This document shows positions 1-9,330 of a stretch of 59,823 nt of DNA, in pieces. Under the pieces are notes generated by a model. That model had not been told where the DNA came from. It made no database searches and saw only the letters and a list, made by a program, of their open reading frames with translations. The stretch comes from Chara braunii (Eukaryota > Streptophyta > Charophyceae > Charales > Characeae). The position numbers were made by a program, and so were the translations under genes. The stretch lies in assembly GCA_003427395.1 (NCBI GenBank), contig BFEA01000236.1, positions 2,124,166 through 2,183,988 of the forward strand, written 5' to 3'. How positions within the stretch are numbered: the first letter of the stretch is position 1; the number at the start of each line of letters is the position of its first letter.

Positions 1-17
1 CGCTATGTAGTTTGCGT

Positions 18-126
18 TATTCAGTTCGACTGAATGTAACGCATAGATGTGGACAGATTCGTCCCAAAATGAACTTGGCAGCCGGGATTCAAGATTCAAG
101 AGGTTGGAAGCATAGCATGGACCCTG

Positions 127-178
<52 letters not shown>

Positions 179-275
179 CTCTGTGCGGGCCGCGCTGCGT
201 TACATTCAGTTCTGTTCGACTGAATGTAGCGCATAGATGTGGGCCCATCATGTGGCCAGATTCGTCCAAAAATGA
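18..275. repeat. Two copies of a ~55-bp sequence flanking a (CT)n tract
   Basis: A segment beginning at 18 (ttcgactgaatgtaacgcat and onward, to about 70) recurs at 205-275 with a 17-bp insertion (ggcccatcatgtggcca) and a few changes. A (CT)n tract at 130-172 lies between them. It is a short direct repeat of unknown origin; no coding potential is visible. Confidence 0.7.
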
Positions 276-322
276 GCGTAACAGCCAGGGGAGAAATAAT
301 TTTCGAAAATTCGAAAGGTTCG

Positions 323-326
<4 letters not shown>

Positions 327-394
<68 letters not shown>

Positions 395-405
395 GCGCGC
401 GCGCG

Positions 406-439
<34 letters not shown>

Positions 440-473
440 CACACGCACTCTCACACTCTCTCTCACACACACA
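327..473. repeat. Compound (TC)n-(AC)n microsatellite
   Basis: An uninterrupted TC run is followed directly by AC repeats with a short GC interruption near 393-405. Open frames here translate only to Ser-Leu or Thr-His runs and are not genes. From 474 to 1100 I see no gene. Confidence 0.95.
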
Positions 474-1110
474 CGATCCCATAGGATGATATAGGTTGAA
501 GTTCTTTGAAGAATAGTTGAAGTAGAGATTGCGATGGAGCATGCACCGCTCATGAACTCAACTGATTGGAACTGCGACAGACATATGGACTCAGGAGACT
601 ACTAGCGCCGCCCCCTGTGTGCTCTCCCCCCCAGTTGCCCCCCTTGGTCAGTGTCTTGGGTACCCCTGAGTGTTTCCCGACTGACAAGAGGAGCCGCTGG
701 GGGTGTGGGGGACACTGGGGGTGGGAGGAGGGGGTGGCTCTAGCATTTCCCCCTTGTTGACGTCTCGTGCCACACGGGTAAGGTCTTTCCCCTACTTTTC
801 TCTTCCCCCCCCTCCTGTTCCCTCATGCTTCCCGGTGATAAGCAACCGGACTGTTGCCCCCCACAATAGATGGGGCCTCGGTTAAAAAAAAACAAAACAA
901 GAAACGTCCAATCACATTGGCTGTTGCGCACAGACGAGAAGGTGAGCCCGTCTGTAGCCCGTCCTCCCCTGTACGCAACACACCATAACTAGTGTAATGC
1001 AAGCAATCTTTTCTGCCGGGTTCAGCAGAAATGAAGGTCCGTTGTGCACGGAGACGAGGGGACTGCGATGGTGGGGGGGGGAGTAAGCGCGCCTTGAGGG
1101 GGTCGGGGGG

Positions 1111-1131
1111 CGAGAGAGAGAGAGAGAGAGA

Positions 1132-1205
<74 letters not shown>

Positions 1206-1227
1206 GCCGGTTCTACCCGTGTGTGTG

Positions 1228-1262
<35 letters not shown>

Positions 1263-1512
1263 GCCTGTGCCAAGGGAGACCCCTTTCCACCAACCAATCA
1301 ATCAATCAATGAAAAAAAAAAAAAACCAAAAAAAACAGCTGGTTGGGTTCGACCTGCGCGTGTGTGTGTGTGTGTGTGCGAGGGGGAAGGGCGACCCCTT
1401 TCCCACCAATCAATAAATTAAAAAAACCAAAAAGTAAAAAAAAACATAAACAGGGTGTGTGTGTGTATGTGCCCCGGCGGCGACCCCTTCCCCCCAAATC
1501 AATCAATCAAGG
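1111..1512. repeat. (AG)n tract followed by a three-unit (GT)n / CAAT / poly-A repeat
   Basis: After an AG run (1111-1200) a composite unit occurs three times, starting near 1219, 1361 and 1455. Each unit is a GT run, a short GC-rich piece containing GACCCCTTTCC, one to four CAAT repeats, and in the first two an A-rich stretch. Units shrink from about 140 to 55 bp. The order is too regular for independent microsatellites and points to tandem duplication of one composite segment. Confidence 0.75.
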
Positions 1513-2030
1513 GTTAATTTCAAAAATATTGCTATTTCGAAGTTTGGCAGCAAAAATGTCGTCCGCTCGAAGTTCCCTTTGCAAAAATAGATGTTTCGTT
1601 GCCGCTTTATCGGGTTTCCGTAGTTTGCCAGCAAAAATAAAAATACAGCGTTTCGCCAAGTTTCACAGCAAAGGATCCCCAGGCCCCTGGCCTTAGGGAC
1701 TCCTCAGCGTTCCGACCTCAGGCACTTAGCTTTTCTGTCTCTTCTTCTTCTTCTTCTTCTTCTTCTTCTTTTTTTTTCCCTCCACGGGCATGGTCGAGGC
1801 ATCTCGGCCGTGGCCACGCCCGAGATGCGTCCGTGTCCACGCCCGAGATGCGTCAGCCACGTTTCTTGTTTTTTTTTTGTTTTTTTTTTTGCGGCTGTGG
1901 CCGAGGCATCTCGGCCGTGGGCACCCAGATGGCTCGTACGGCGAGGGGGCTGAAACATATGTCGGGATGATAGCCAACTTTGTGCTTCATCTTTATATTA
2001 TACGAAACATTTTTTGCTCTTCTGTCTTCA

Positions 2031-2077
<47 letters not shown>

Positions 2078-2500
2078 AATCTGATTTCGGCTGCTCGTTC
2101 TCGTTTGGTTTACCGTCTCATTCCTACCTGCGCCCAGATGCATCGGTCCGGGAAAAAAAAAAAACAACGCTGAGTGCCTAAGGCCAGAACACGGAGTCCC
2201 TGAGGCCAGAGGCCTACAGTCTTCCCCCTAATACAACGTACGGTCATTATAGCTGAATTTGGACTGAAAGATGCACCAAATTCAGCTATAATGACCGTAC
2301 GTTGTATTCGGGGGAAGACTGTAGGGGTCCTTCGCTGTGAAACTGGGCAAAACGCGGTACTTTTGCTGGCAAACTATGGGAGCCCGATAAAGCAGCAAAG
2401 AAACCTCTATTTTTGCAAAGGAAACTTTGAGCGGAAGACATTTTTGCCCCCAAACTTGGAAGGAGCAATATTTTTGCTATGAATCCATCAATCAATCTAT
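1512..2500. repeat. Large imperfect inverted repeat (arms 1512-1735 and 2163-2500)
   Basis: The left arm (1512-1735) and the right arm (2163-2500, opposite strand) share two blocks in the same order. One is a block with spaced GCAAAAAT motifs. The other is a block containing CTGGCCTYAGGGACTCC and CCTYAGGCACTYAGC. Both outer edges carry AATC repeats. The 430-bp centre has (CTT)n, a CT run and several copies of GAGGCATCTCGGCCGTGG or its complement. The right arm is longer because it holds the hairpin described separately. No transposase is present. Confidence 0.75.
2213..2325. mobile_element. Fold-back hairpin insertion, 48-bp arms
   Basis: Bases 2213-2260 and 2278-2325 are reverse complements with a single mismatch, separated by a 17-base loop. 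The element sits within the right arm of the large inverted repeat, between blocks that are contiguous in the left arm (near 1680-1690). The left arm is therefore an apparent empty site. It has no coding capacity and behaves like a very small MITE or fold-back element; no class can be assigned. Confidence 0.75.
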
Positions 2501-2527
2501 CAAAAATCAACCAATCAACCAATCAAC

Positions 2528-2568
<41 letters not shown>

Positions 2569-2630
2569 CCAAAAAAAGTTTCAACCAATAAACCAATCAA
2601 CCAATCAACCAATCAATCAATCATTGCTTT
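2482..2630. repeat. (CAAT)n / (CAAC)n tetranucleotide repeat
   Basis: Imperfect CAAT and CAAC units are interrupted by a short A/T stretch near 2570-2590. The stretch 2640-2930 is A/T and G/C homopolymer-rich, with no supported gene. Confidence 0.9.
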
Positions 2631-2931
2631 TTTTTAAGTAAAAAATCAAAACAGCAGGTTTTTCAACAGATAGAAATCGTAGAATAAATGAAAAGTAAAA
2701 AAAAAAAAAGAAAGGGTGCGTCCATGGACCATGATTTTCTTCTCCACCCTCTGAAAACCGGGACCCCCTATTTGGACGCCCCCCATTTTTTTATTTTTTT
2801 TTTCATTATGGGGGGGTGGGGCCCGGGTCCCACGGCCGGAATCCTGACCCTGATTGGCAGGACACCCCTCCCTTGGGCCCCAGCGGGCCAACCCCAACCG
2901 CGACTGCGGCATGACCGCGGCCCCGCGGCCT

Positions 2932-2995
2932 GGCTGCAGTCATGACCGCCCTCACCACGGTCTGGCTGCAGTCATGACCGCCCTCACCAGGGTCG
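2932..2995. repeat. 32-bp tandem duplication
   Basis: Two adjacent 32-bp units begin GGCTGCAGTCATGACCGCCC and differ at two positions near their ends. Confidence 0.9.
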
Positions 2996-3008
2996 CTGGG
3001 GTTAAATA

Positions 3009-3147
3009 GGTTATAATTGCACTAGGCGCCAAGAAACAGTTTGCAATTGCAGTTGGGCCACACAACCTGGCCAGAAAGCTGGGTTGTATACGTTGCCCGA
3101 ACTGCAATTGCAAACTGTATCTTTTCGCCCATACTGCAATTATAACT
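3009..3147. mobile_element. MITE-like fold-back element with TTATAATTGCA termini
   Basis: The segment starts GTTATAATTGCA and ends TGCAATTATAAC. Inner blocks also pair: CAGTTTGCAATTGCAGTT near 3038 with AACTGCAATTGCAAACTG near 3100. Almost the whole 139 bp can fold on itself. No obvious target duplication was found and there is no coding capacity. Palindromes of similar style (GAACTGCAGTTC, CAAACTGCAGTTTG) occur at 18320-18430. Confidence 0.6.
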
Positions 3148-3215
3148 CATTTTTGTGACTTCGGCGTGTAGTTCCCCCCCTCCACCTCCCAAAAAGGTGG
3201 GAATGCAACAGCGAC

Positions 3216-3253
3216 GAACACATTCTCTAAAATCGAACACATTCTCTAAAATT
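3216..3253. repeat. 19-bp tandem duplication
   Basis: GAACACATTCTCTAAAATC is followed at once by a second copy with one change in the last bases. Confidence 0.9.
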
Positions 3254-3489
3254 GCAGCAGAATGCGGTCCAGAGAACAACCTCAGAAGCCTTGAATGTGT
3301 TTCAACCTCATCTAAGGAACCAGCAGCTGCATTTGGACCCTTTCTAGGAAATATGCACAGTACATTGTGAAGCGCGTATCCTGTTAAGGTTACATTTAAA
3401 CCGGCCGGCCCCAGCCTTGCAGAAAGTTTTTGCCGCCACAAGCAAAACTCAGAGGCGCCGCGCGGCCAAGCCCCCTGTTGAAAAAAAAC

Positions 3490-3553
3490 ATGCAGAAGTT
3501 GACATGGCCCCTGCGCAAGGCTGACATGCAAAAATTGATAAAGGGTCCAAGAC
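3490..3553 (+). ncRNA. U6 snRNA-like fragment (pseudogene)
   Basis: From about 3502 the sequence matches the 3' half of plant U6 snRNA: CATGGCCCCTGCGCAAGG is exact, then TGACA, GCA and GGTCCAA follow at the expected spacing. By eye about 46 of 53 positions agree. The 5' stem-loop and a clean ACAGAGA box are missing, and no Pol III T-run follows GGTCCAA. This is a decayed, 5'-truncated U6 copy rather than a working gene. A (ATCT)n tract begins ten bases downstream. Confidence 0.7.
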
Positions 3554-3562
3554 CAATAAAAT

Positions 3563-3611
3563 CTATCTATCTATCTATCGATCTATCTATCTATCTATCT
3601 ATCTATCTATA
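3563..3611. repeat. (ATCT)n microsatellite
   Basis: Tetranucleotide ATCT units with one interruption (cgatct). Confidence 0.95.
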
Positions 3612-3834
3612 TAATACTGCCTGATTTTATAAGAATTCAGGTAGAAAGTTTTCATAGATTCATAGAAAAAGGCTTGCTAGAAGAAATCCAAAAATTTCCA
3701 GTAATCCGAGATTTATGGAAGCTTTAATTTAAACATTTCTTTAAATTATTTTAGTAGGTACCCTTGGAATTATTTTCTTTGCTATCTTTTTTAGAGAACC
3801 GCCTCGTATTATTGCTAAAACAAAAAAATAAAGT

Positions 3835-4066
3835 AAACAGTTTGCCACAGCCCCTCGTTTGTTGTCCTCTTCTCCCTTTTGTCCCTCTCTGCCTACGCTT
3901 TACCGGGCAGCTCTGTTTGACAATATATATATATATAGATGAGTCGGTGAAACTCCGACGAAACAGTTTGTCACGGCCCCTCGTTTGTTGTCCTCTTCTC
4001 TCTCTCTGCCTACGGTTTACCGGGCAGTTCTGTTTGTGACGATATATATATATAGATATATTTCCC
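3835..4066. repeat. 126-bp tandem duplication with TA-rich ends
   Basis: Two units start at 3835 and 3961 with AAACAGTTTG. Both contain CCCCTCGTTTGTTGTCCTCT and CTTTACCGGGCAG or a one-base variant, and both end in a TATATA run plus ATAGAT. The second unit has a short deletion in its CT-rich part. No gene is seen between 3620 and 4560. Confidence 0.85.
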
Positions 4067-4564
4067 TGCCCTCAAATAATATTTTTATTCTCGTTCTTTT
4101 TTCTCTCTCTCGAATTTGGTTGTGAATTTGGAAATGAGCATCAGGTAAGAGTTGTTTGTATTGCAATCCTGTACAGTTTGTGTTTTTTTTCGGATTTTTT
4201 AAATTAAAAATCGAAATATCGAAAATGGCCAAAAATTCGAAACAACATTTGAATACATTCCACCGTACCTTCTTTTTGAAAAAAAATCGGCGCTTTCTGG
4301 AAATCATTTTTTCAGAGGTAAGTAGAATAGAATGTCTGTACGTCCTTTTCAGCTTAGAACACCAGTACTTGGCCCAGCTATAGGCCGGGGGAAAAAATAG
4401 AGTAGAACGTTTCTGGTGGGATGAATTTGGCCGCTCCTGTAGTGGCCCATACGTTTCCTAAAATCGTGGCCCGTACGTTTCCTAAGGCCGACACCGTGAG
4501 GATGAGTAGAACGACTACAACGAAAACTGTAAATTTTCGCTCGCAGCAAACTCTCCTAAGGATG

Positions 4565-4566
<2 letters not shown>

Positions 4567-4634
<68 letters not shown>
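4567..4634. repeat. (AG)n microsatellite just downstream of the oxidase gene
   Basis: A pure AG run ends 35 bp beyond the stop codon of the minus-strand oxidase gene, so it probably lies in its 3' untranslated region. No clear polyadenylation signal was identified. Confidence 0.95.
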
Positions 4635-4636
<2 letters not shown>

Positions 4637-4668
4637 TCTTGTTTTTCGGAGGAGGTATGAAGCAGCCT

Positions 4669-6141
4669 CTACGCCTGTGGCTCATGGACGTAATCTATGG
4701 ACTGGATAGACAACGCCGGCCTCCGCAGCCCAACTTCCTCTCCTCGCACCACCTGAACGGTGAAATTCCTGCTCAACGACAGATTGAGAACTTCTAGACA
4801 TATGCGGATTGGGTATGTGAAGGAGACTGGCATACTCATGCCTCCCGCCACGAGGAAACGAGCTCCGAGATATCTGGGATTGCCCGCCCTTTGAGTGTTA
4901 GCGCCGGCATTAGGCTGGTTGATGAACACGTATAGCGCCAAGGGCTCCTCCCCTTTGTGAGCAACGTTGCGCAGGGTCAGTTCCGGTATCGCCCCACGCC
5001 GGGGAGTAGTGTCGGGAGACTGCATGAATGCAGTAGCGACGTTGGGGTCCTCAGCGGAGACAGTCGCCGGGGCTCGGAAAGTTTGAGGAACTCTCAGCGG
5101 CGGCCCTCCCGGCACGTCATTGCGTGCAACTGTACGACTGGCCGGAATTCGCGACGTGGTCCAACTGTTGGGCACATCCGCATAGACATACCTTAGATTG
5201 GTCCTGTGATCGAGGACGTCTGACACGTTGATGATCCTTGCGATGCGGTTCTCGTCGTAAAAGACGAAACTTGAGTTGAGAAAATCCGGTGACTTGGGAT
5301 CACCTCTGCCCCGCAACTGCCTCCACACGGACCACATCCTGTCCACGTTGGCATGATGAGCATAGAACACAGGATCGTAAGCCGCCCGGGCTAGATCATT
5401 CATGTCCCCTCCAACGAAACTGTGGACTCCATTATGTCCAGTAGTCTCAAAATTTCCATTGCTACTCGCCGTCCCCATAAGCTGATCCAAGTCCGTCACG
5501 TCGGCGAAAGTATCGAAGAATCGGTCTGCTGGGATGTTCCTTTGAAGACCGGCTAGGATGTCACGTGCTGCATTTCGACCTGCTGCGTAGAGAGCGGAGT
5601 TGGTGTTGGCATAGGGAGCGGGGAAGGCCTTGTGAGTATCGTTGTCCCAATTCCAAAAGGGAAGGGCAAAAGAGGTATCGTTTATCACCGAGGCAAGAAT
5701 ACGCTCGTGGTAGTAAAGGAGCATTCGGTGCCAGGGAAGGAAGAACCAGCTGCCGTGCACCTTGTATTTGTTGCCATAGAGCGATGGGTTAGAACAAAAG
5801 GCGCAGTGAAGTCTGCGCTGGTGTCCGAGACCTCGAGGGTCGTTGGGAGCGTCGCGCTCTAGTCTGCGAAGCTCGGCGTATGCAGCATTGAGTTTGGCGA
5901 GGTACGTTGCATTTTGGAGGACGGTCTGGAGTGCGGGGCGTATGCGCGGGGTGGAAAAGTTCGACTTGATGAAAGGGGACGGGGTGGAAGACCGAAGGCA
6001 GCATTCATGGCCGCTCGGAGTGCAGTTGCGGAGATTTGGCGTTCCGAGGGGTTCAGCGGACACAAGTGACACGGGGCCGTCCCTGCTTCTGCCGCAGAGA
6101 AAGATCACCATAGCCACCACCATCACTATCGTCCTCATCAT
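4669..6141 (-). CDS. Secreted tyrosinase / polyphenol oxidase (plant type)
   Basis: A type-3 copper enzyme that should oxidise mono- or o-diphenols to o-quinones. The single exon encodes 490 residues. Residues 1-29 look like a signal peptide (hydrophobic 5-16, likely cleavage after VSA). The N-terminal Cys40, Cys47 and Cys48 match the disulphide cysteines of plant enzymes. CuA ligands are His112, His129 and His138 (LHCAFC, VHGSWFF, PWHR); Cys116 is placed for the thioether link. CuB ligands are His236, His240 and His262/263 (HNGVH, AHHANVDR). A PPO1_DWL-like block follows (residues 282-326, SPDFLNSSFVFYDEN), then a KFDV-like C-terminal part (about 360-490). Eight N-glycosylation sequons (61, 77, 154, 167, 289, 305, 453, 459) fit secretion. 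Land-plant enzymes usually carry a thylakoid transit peptide and are nearer 580-600 residues; this one is shorter and seems routed to the wall or vacuole. All key residues are present. Physiological substrate unknown. Confidence 0.92.
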   Translation of the reverse strand: MMRTIVMVVAMVIFLCGRSRDGPVSLVSAEPLGTPNLRNCTPSGHECCLRSSTPSPFIKSNFSTPRIRPALQTVLQNATYLAKLNAAYAELRRLERDAPNDPRGLGHQRRLHCAFCSNPSLYGNKYKVHGSWFFLPWHRMLLYYHERILASVINDTSFALPFWNWDNDTHKAFPAPYANTNSALYAAGRNAARDILAGLQRNIPADRFFDTFADVTDLDQLMGTASSNGNFETTGHNGVHSFVGGDMNDLARAAYDPVFYAHHANVDRMWSVWRQLRGRGDPKSPDFLNSSFVFYDENRIARIINVSDVLDHRTNLRYVYADVPNSWTTSRIPASRTVARNDVPGGPPLRVPQTFRAPATVSAEDPNVATAFMQSPDTTPRRGAIPELTLRNVAHKGEEPLALYVFINQPNAGANTQRAGNPRYLGARFLVAGGMSMPVSFTYPIRICLEVLNLSLSRNFTVQVVRGEEVGLRRPALSIQSIDYVHEPQA

Positions 6142-6257
6142 TCCTAGCCTACTGGTTGCAGCAATGGGGGAAAAAAGACGGAGAACGACACAAGAAAAGG
6201 ACAGATGCCTGTCTTTCGTCAGTCTCTCGACCTCGTCGATCTACGTGCAGTGGCAGA

Positions 6258-6271
6258 CAATTATAGAACAG
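6258..6271 (-). promoter_or_regulatory. Possible TATA box of the oxidase gene
   Basis: On the minus strand the sequence reads TGTTCTATAATTGT, about 120 bases upstream of the start codon. The spacing would allow a leader of about 90 bases. Only position and resemblance support this. Confidence 0.35.
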
Positions 6272-7000
6272 GCATCCGTCCAGATCAGATGCGAGAAGCG
6301 GAGGAGATGCAGCTAGCAGGTGCGCAAGAGACGCCACTTATCGCCGCCACGTGCCACTGCCTCGTGTCACCCCCTCGTGTGATTCCCTGAAGTGAGCTTT
6401 CTCCCGGTTTGCGAAAGAGGGTGAGATCATAAGTGCGAACGCAGAGCTAACTGCCAGCTAAGCAATCAGCCGAAATTACATTTTCACACACACACACACA
6501 AAAAAAAGAAGACGTAGTCTTGGAAACTCTAGTAATAAGAAGCCATCAGCCATGAACGAACTACCTCATTCCTGAGAGAGAGGGCGCTCCCTCTCATTAC
6601 TTCGATCTCTCTCTGGCTACTTCCAGATGCTCACGAGCCGTTGCAGCGTCGCGAGTTCCAGCTCAGAGGAAGAGCCAACCAGATTTGACAGCTGCAGGGG
6701 CTCTCACACTGCTCGTGCACGACTCATTGGCGCAGGTGCCTGCCGCTGATCCAAGCTGGCAGCGCATGGCTCCACCAGGGTGCACGTGGCAGTAGTCGGT
6801 GCTCCCGCTCGATAGTCGAAGTTGGACAGAATAAGCAACCGCTCCTAAAGAAGAGGGAAGCCAAAAGGGCATAGCCGGATAGTGAGTAAGAGGCCAAAGA
6901 AAGAGAGACGCACGCGACGATGCCAATGGCATAACCGCCAAGGCCTGTAGTACAGCGGGAAGCCACGAAGAGCAGGCCGTTTTATAAGCACTACGCTTAG

Positions 7001-7045
7001 AAGGAAGGAAGGAAGGAAGGAAGGAAGGAAGGAAGGAAGGAAGGA
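7001..7045. repeat. (GGAA)n microsatellite
   Basis: Eleven GGAA units. I see no gene anywhere in 6400-7290. Confidence 0.95.
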
Positions 7046-7285
7046 TGGTAGGAAAAACCAATGTGCCGTGCGTAATCGTTTGGAGTCCTGGAGGGACGGA
7101 CTGAGAGTTAGACTTTCCTGAACGTATCCGGCCGCAACTGCGTCTGCATGCAGTCAAAACAGTTCAGGTGCGAGAATGCACTAACTCGGTTAAAAAAGGG
7201 TGAAACTCCGTCCTTGGAAAAGACACCTGCTTGTCTACGGCCAGTGTATAAGCTAACAAAAGTCTCACATGACTATAACTTTTCT

Positions 7286-7288
<3 letters not shown>

Positions 7289-7330
<42 letters not shown>
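7289..7330. repeat. (GT)n microsatellite ending at an adapter sequence
   Basis: A GT run that stops immediately before the Nextera junction at 7331. Confidence 0.95.
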
Positions 7331-7331
<1 letters not shown>

Positions 7332-7368
7332 TGTCTCTTATACACATCTAGATGTGTATAAGAGACAG
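7331..7368. other. Nextera mate-pair junction adapter left in the assembly
   Basis: Bases 7331-7349 read CTGTCTCTTATACACATCT and 7350-7368 read AGATGTGTATAAGAGACAG. These are the two 19-bp Tn5 mosaic ends in head-to-head order, exactly the junction made when Nextera mate-pair fragments are circularised. This is a library artefact, not genome sequence. The flanks may come from sites kilobases apart. Confidence 0.97.
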
Positions 7369-7436
7369 GTGGACATCAGCAACGGGTCACTGTGAACATC
7401 ACCAACGGGCCCTACGAAGCCCACGGAGCCACACAC

Positions 7437-7540
<104 letters not shown>

Positions 7541-8053
7541 CGGCGAGGGCGGTCTTTTCAGTTTCTTGCAAAAGGCGTAGACCCTAACGTTGGTGAATCC
7601 CATCAGGACTTGAGCTCATGATCTGCTCTTATTAACAGGCATGTGTGTGTGCCATTCTGTCGACAAAGAGACCGAGAATTGCCTTTAGAGTTTTTTTCTG
7701 TTTCAAATAAAAATCGTTTAGAAGTTATCATGTTTGCAATAGGAAACTCCCTCCAGCCACAAGTGGCAGAAAAAGAAAGAATGAACAAAAAAGTGACTTA
7801 TCCCCCAAGGGCATATTATTGCCAAAATTCCTGAGGGATATTACTTTTCCAAAATTGCGAATTTAAATATTTTTTCGTCCGAAGTTAATCCAAAGGACTT
7901 GTAAGTTTTAATCTATTCACCACAACTGATGAGGCAAATGCATGACGAGAATCAGGTCAGGGGGGATGGACGGACGAGTCCTGGGGGCGTGCGTAGAATG
8001 CCGAATCTCAGATGGAGGGATCTCTTTCACAATGACAAGTATACCGAGCAGTC

Positions 8054-8330
8054 CTATTTAAAGGGTGCGGATGAGTTTAAAAAATAGCGTGTTCCCGTTC
8101 GCGTTTGCGGCAGTTTCACAGCAAAAACAGTGGTGGGGCCTGAGTGTCGTTTCAAAAAAATCATCTTTCGTTGTTTCACAGCAAAATTATTTGAAGGCGG
8201 GGTACCCACGTTTGTTGCAAAAATACATCTCTCGGACCCTGACAACGTCTCCACTCGGAAACACGCTCTTTTTTTTTTTTTCTTTTTTCTTTTTAACACG
8301 CTATTTCTGCAATTAACGCCTTATTTAAAG
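8054..8330. repeat. Third member of the GCAAAA-motif repeat family
   Basis: This stretch is bounded by TATTTAAAGG on both sides (near 8054 and 8321). It contains GTTTCACAGCAAAA twice and TTGCAAAAATA, the motifs that space the arms of the inverted repeat at 1512-2500. Similarity is patchy; I read it as a diverged relative. Confidence 0.5.
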
Positions 8331-8399
8331 GACGCAAAATGACACCCAAGAATCATTCTGATTGGTAGAACGTGGAGTGAAAGTGGATACGACGTGTCG

Positions 8400-8760
8400 T
8401 CGTGTCCTAGATGCAGTTTGGGCATTTGAATGGTCCACGGTGCACCTTTGATGAGACTGGGCCCCATCTGCAGGGATCTGGGATTGGATAAGACAAACAT
8501 GGGAGCAGATCACAAAGACCGCTTTTCTATGGGATAAGTGGTGGATGCTCTTGGGGGCCGTGCGCCGAGACAATGTGAGTCTACACAAGGGTTGGGGAAC
8601 TTGGGGCTATGTCGCAAAGTGGCCATTGCAGCCATATGGCAGGAGCGGATTTTCTTTTTTAAAAAGAAGGGGCCCTGAGGGCTTCATTCATTATATCAGA
8701 GTTCAAACAAAAGAGGTCGGGAATTCCTCAAACAACTCAACCCGGAAAATTACTGGGGGC
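8400..8760 (+). pseudogene. Possible decayed LINE C-terminal fragment
   Basis: The first forward frame gives a Trp-rich stretch (IWDWIRQTWEQ, LWDKWWM, HKGWGTWG), and another frame gives AIAAIWQERIFF. This spacing is like the tail of plant LINE ORF2 proteins beyond the zinc-binding domain. Stops and frame changes break it, and no RT or endonuclease motif is near. The assignment is weak. Confidence 0.25.
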
Positions 8761-9064
8761 ACAGCCCAGCTCAGAATTGGTGTCGGGAATCATATATCCA
8801 AGAGCAGAAATGGTCAAATCTGGACCGCTGCTCTGAAATTTCCACGACCCTATAAAAGAACCTGCCTACAAGGCCTGCAACTCCGAACAATTCAAAAAGG
8901 AGCGGATTTTCAAGAATCCAGGACGCGAATTCTTTTGTGAAGACAAAAGCCATTTGTCCGAATCTTCATGGAAAGTACGGAGAATGAATGGCAGCGGCCA
9001 TGATCGCACGGAGAACCTTGGCTTGCATTGGCTCCTTGGCAAGGATTAAATGCGCAAGGGCATG

Positions 9065-9242
9065 GCCACGCCTCTCTCGAAATGTGCAAAATGGGAATGA
9101 ACATCCCGTTACAACATGATGGCCAGATGCACCCGCCACACCTCTCTCGAAATGTGCAAAATGGGAATGAACATCCCGCTAAAACATGGCCAGATGCACC
9201 CGCCACATTTTTGTCTGTCTAACATTTCGAGAAAGGTGTGGC
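9065..9242. mobile_element. Small TIR element with internal ~70-bp tandem duplication
   Basis: The left end reads GCCACGCCTCTCTCGAAATG and the right end (9222-9242) is the reverse complement of GCCACACCTTTCTCGAAATG. Between them a unit containing TGTGCAAAATGGGAATGAAC and GGCCAGATGCACCCGCCACA occurs twice. The structure resembles a MITE with an internal duplication. A diverged stretch with the same core lies at 49299-49375. Confidence 0.55.
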
Positions 9243-9330
9243 GAGAAATGGTCAAAAGACATAAAGAAAAAGACATAAAAAAAAAAAAGACATTAAAAAA
9301 AAGACATTAAAAAAAGACAGGTTCGGATCA

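Noticed and set aside
96-553. Open frames of 81-148 codons at the left end
   Set aside because: They are translations of CT, CA and GT runs (Ser-Leu, Thr-His, Cys-Val) with no unique sequence that suggests a protein.
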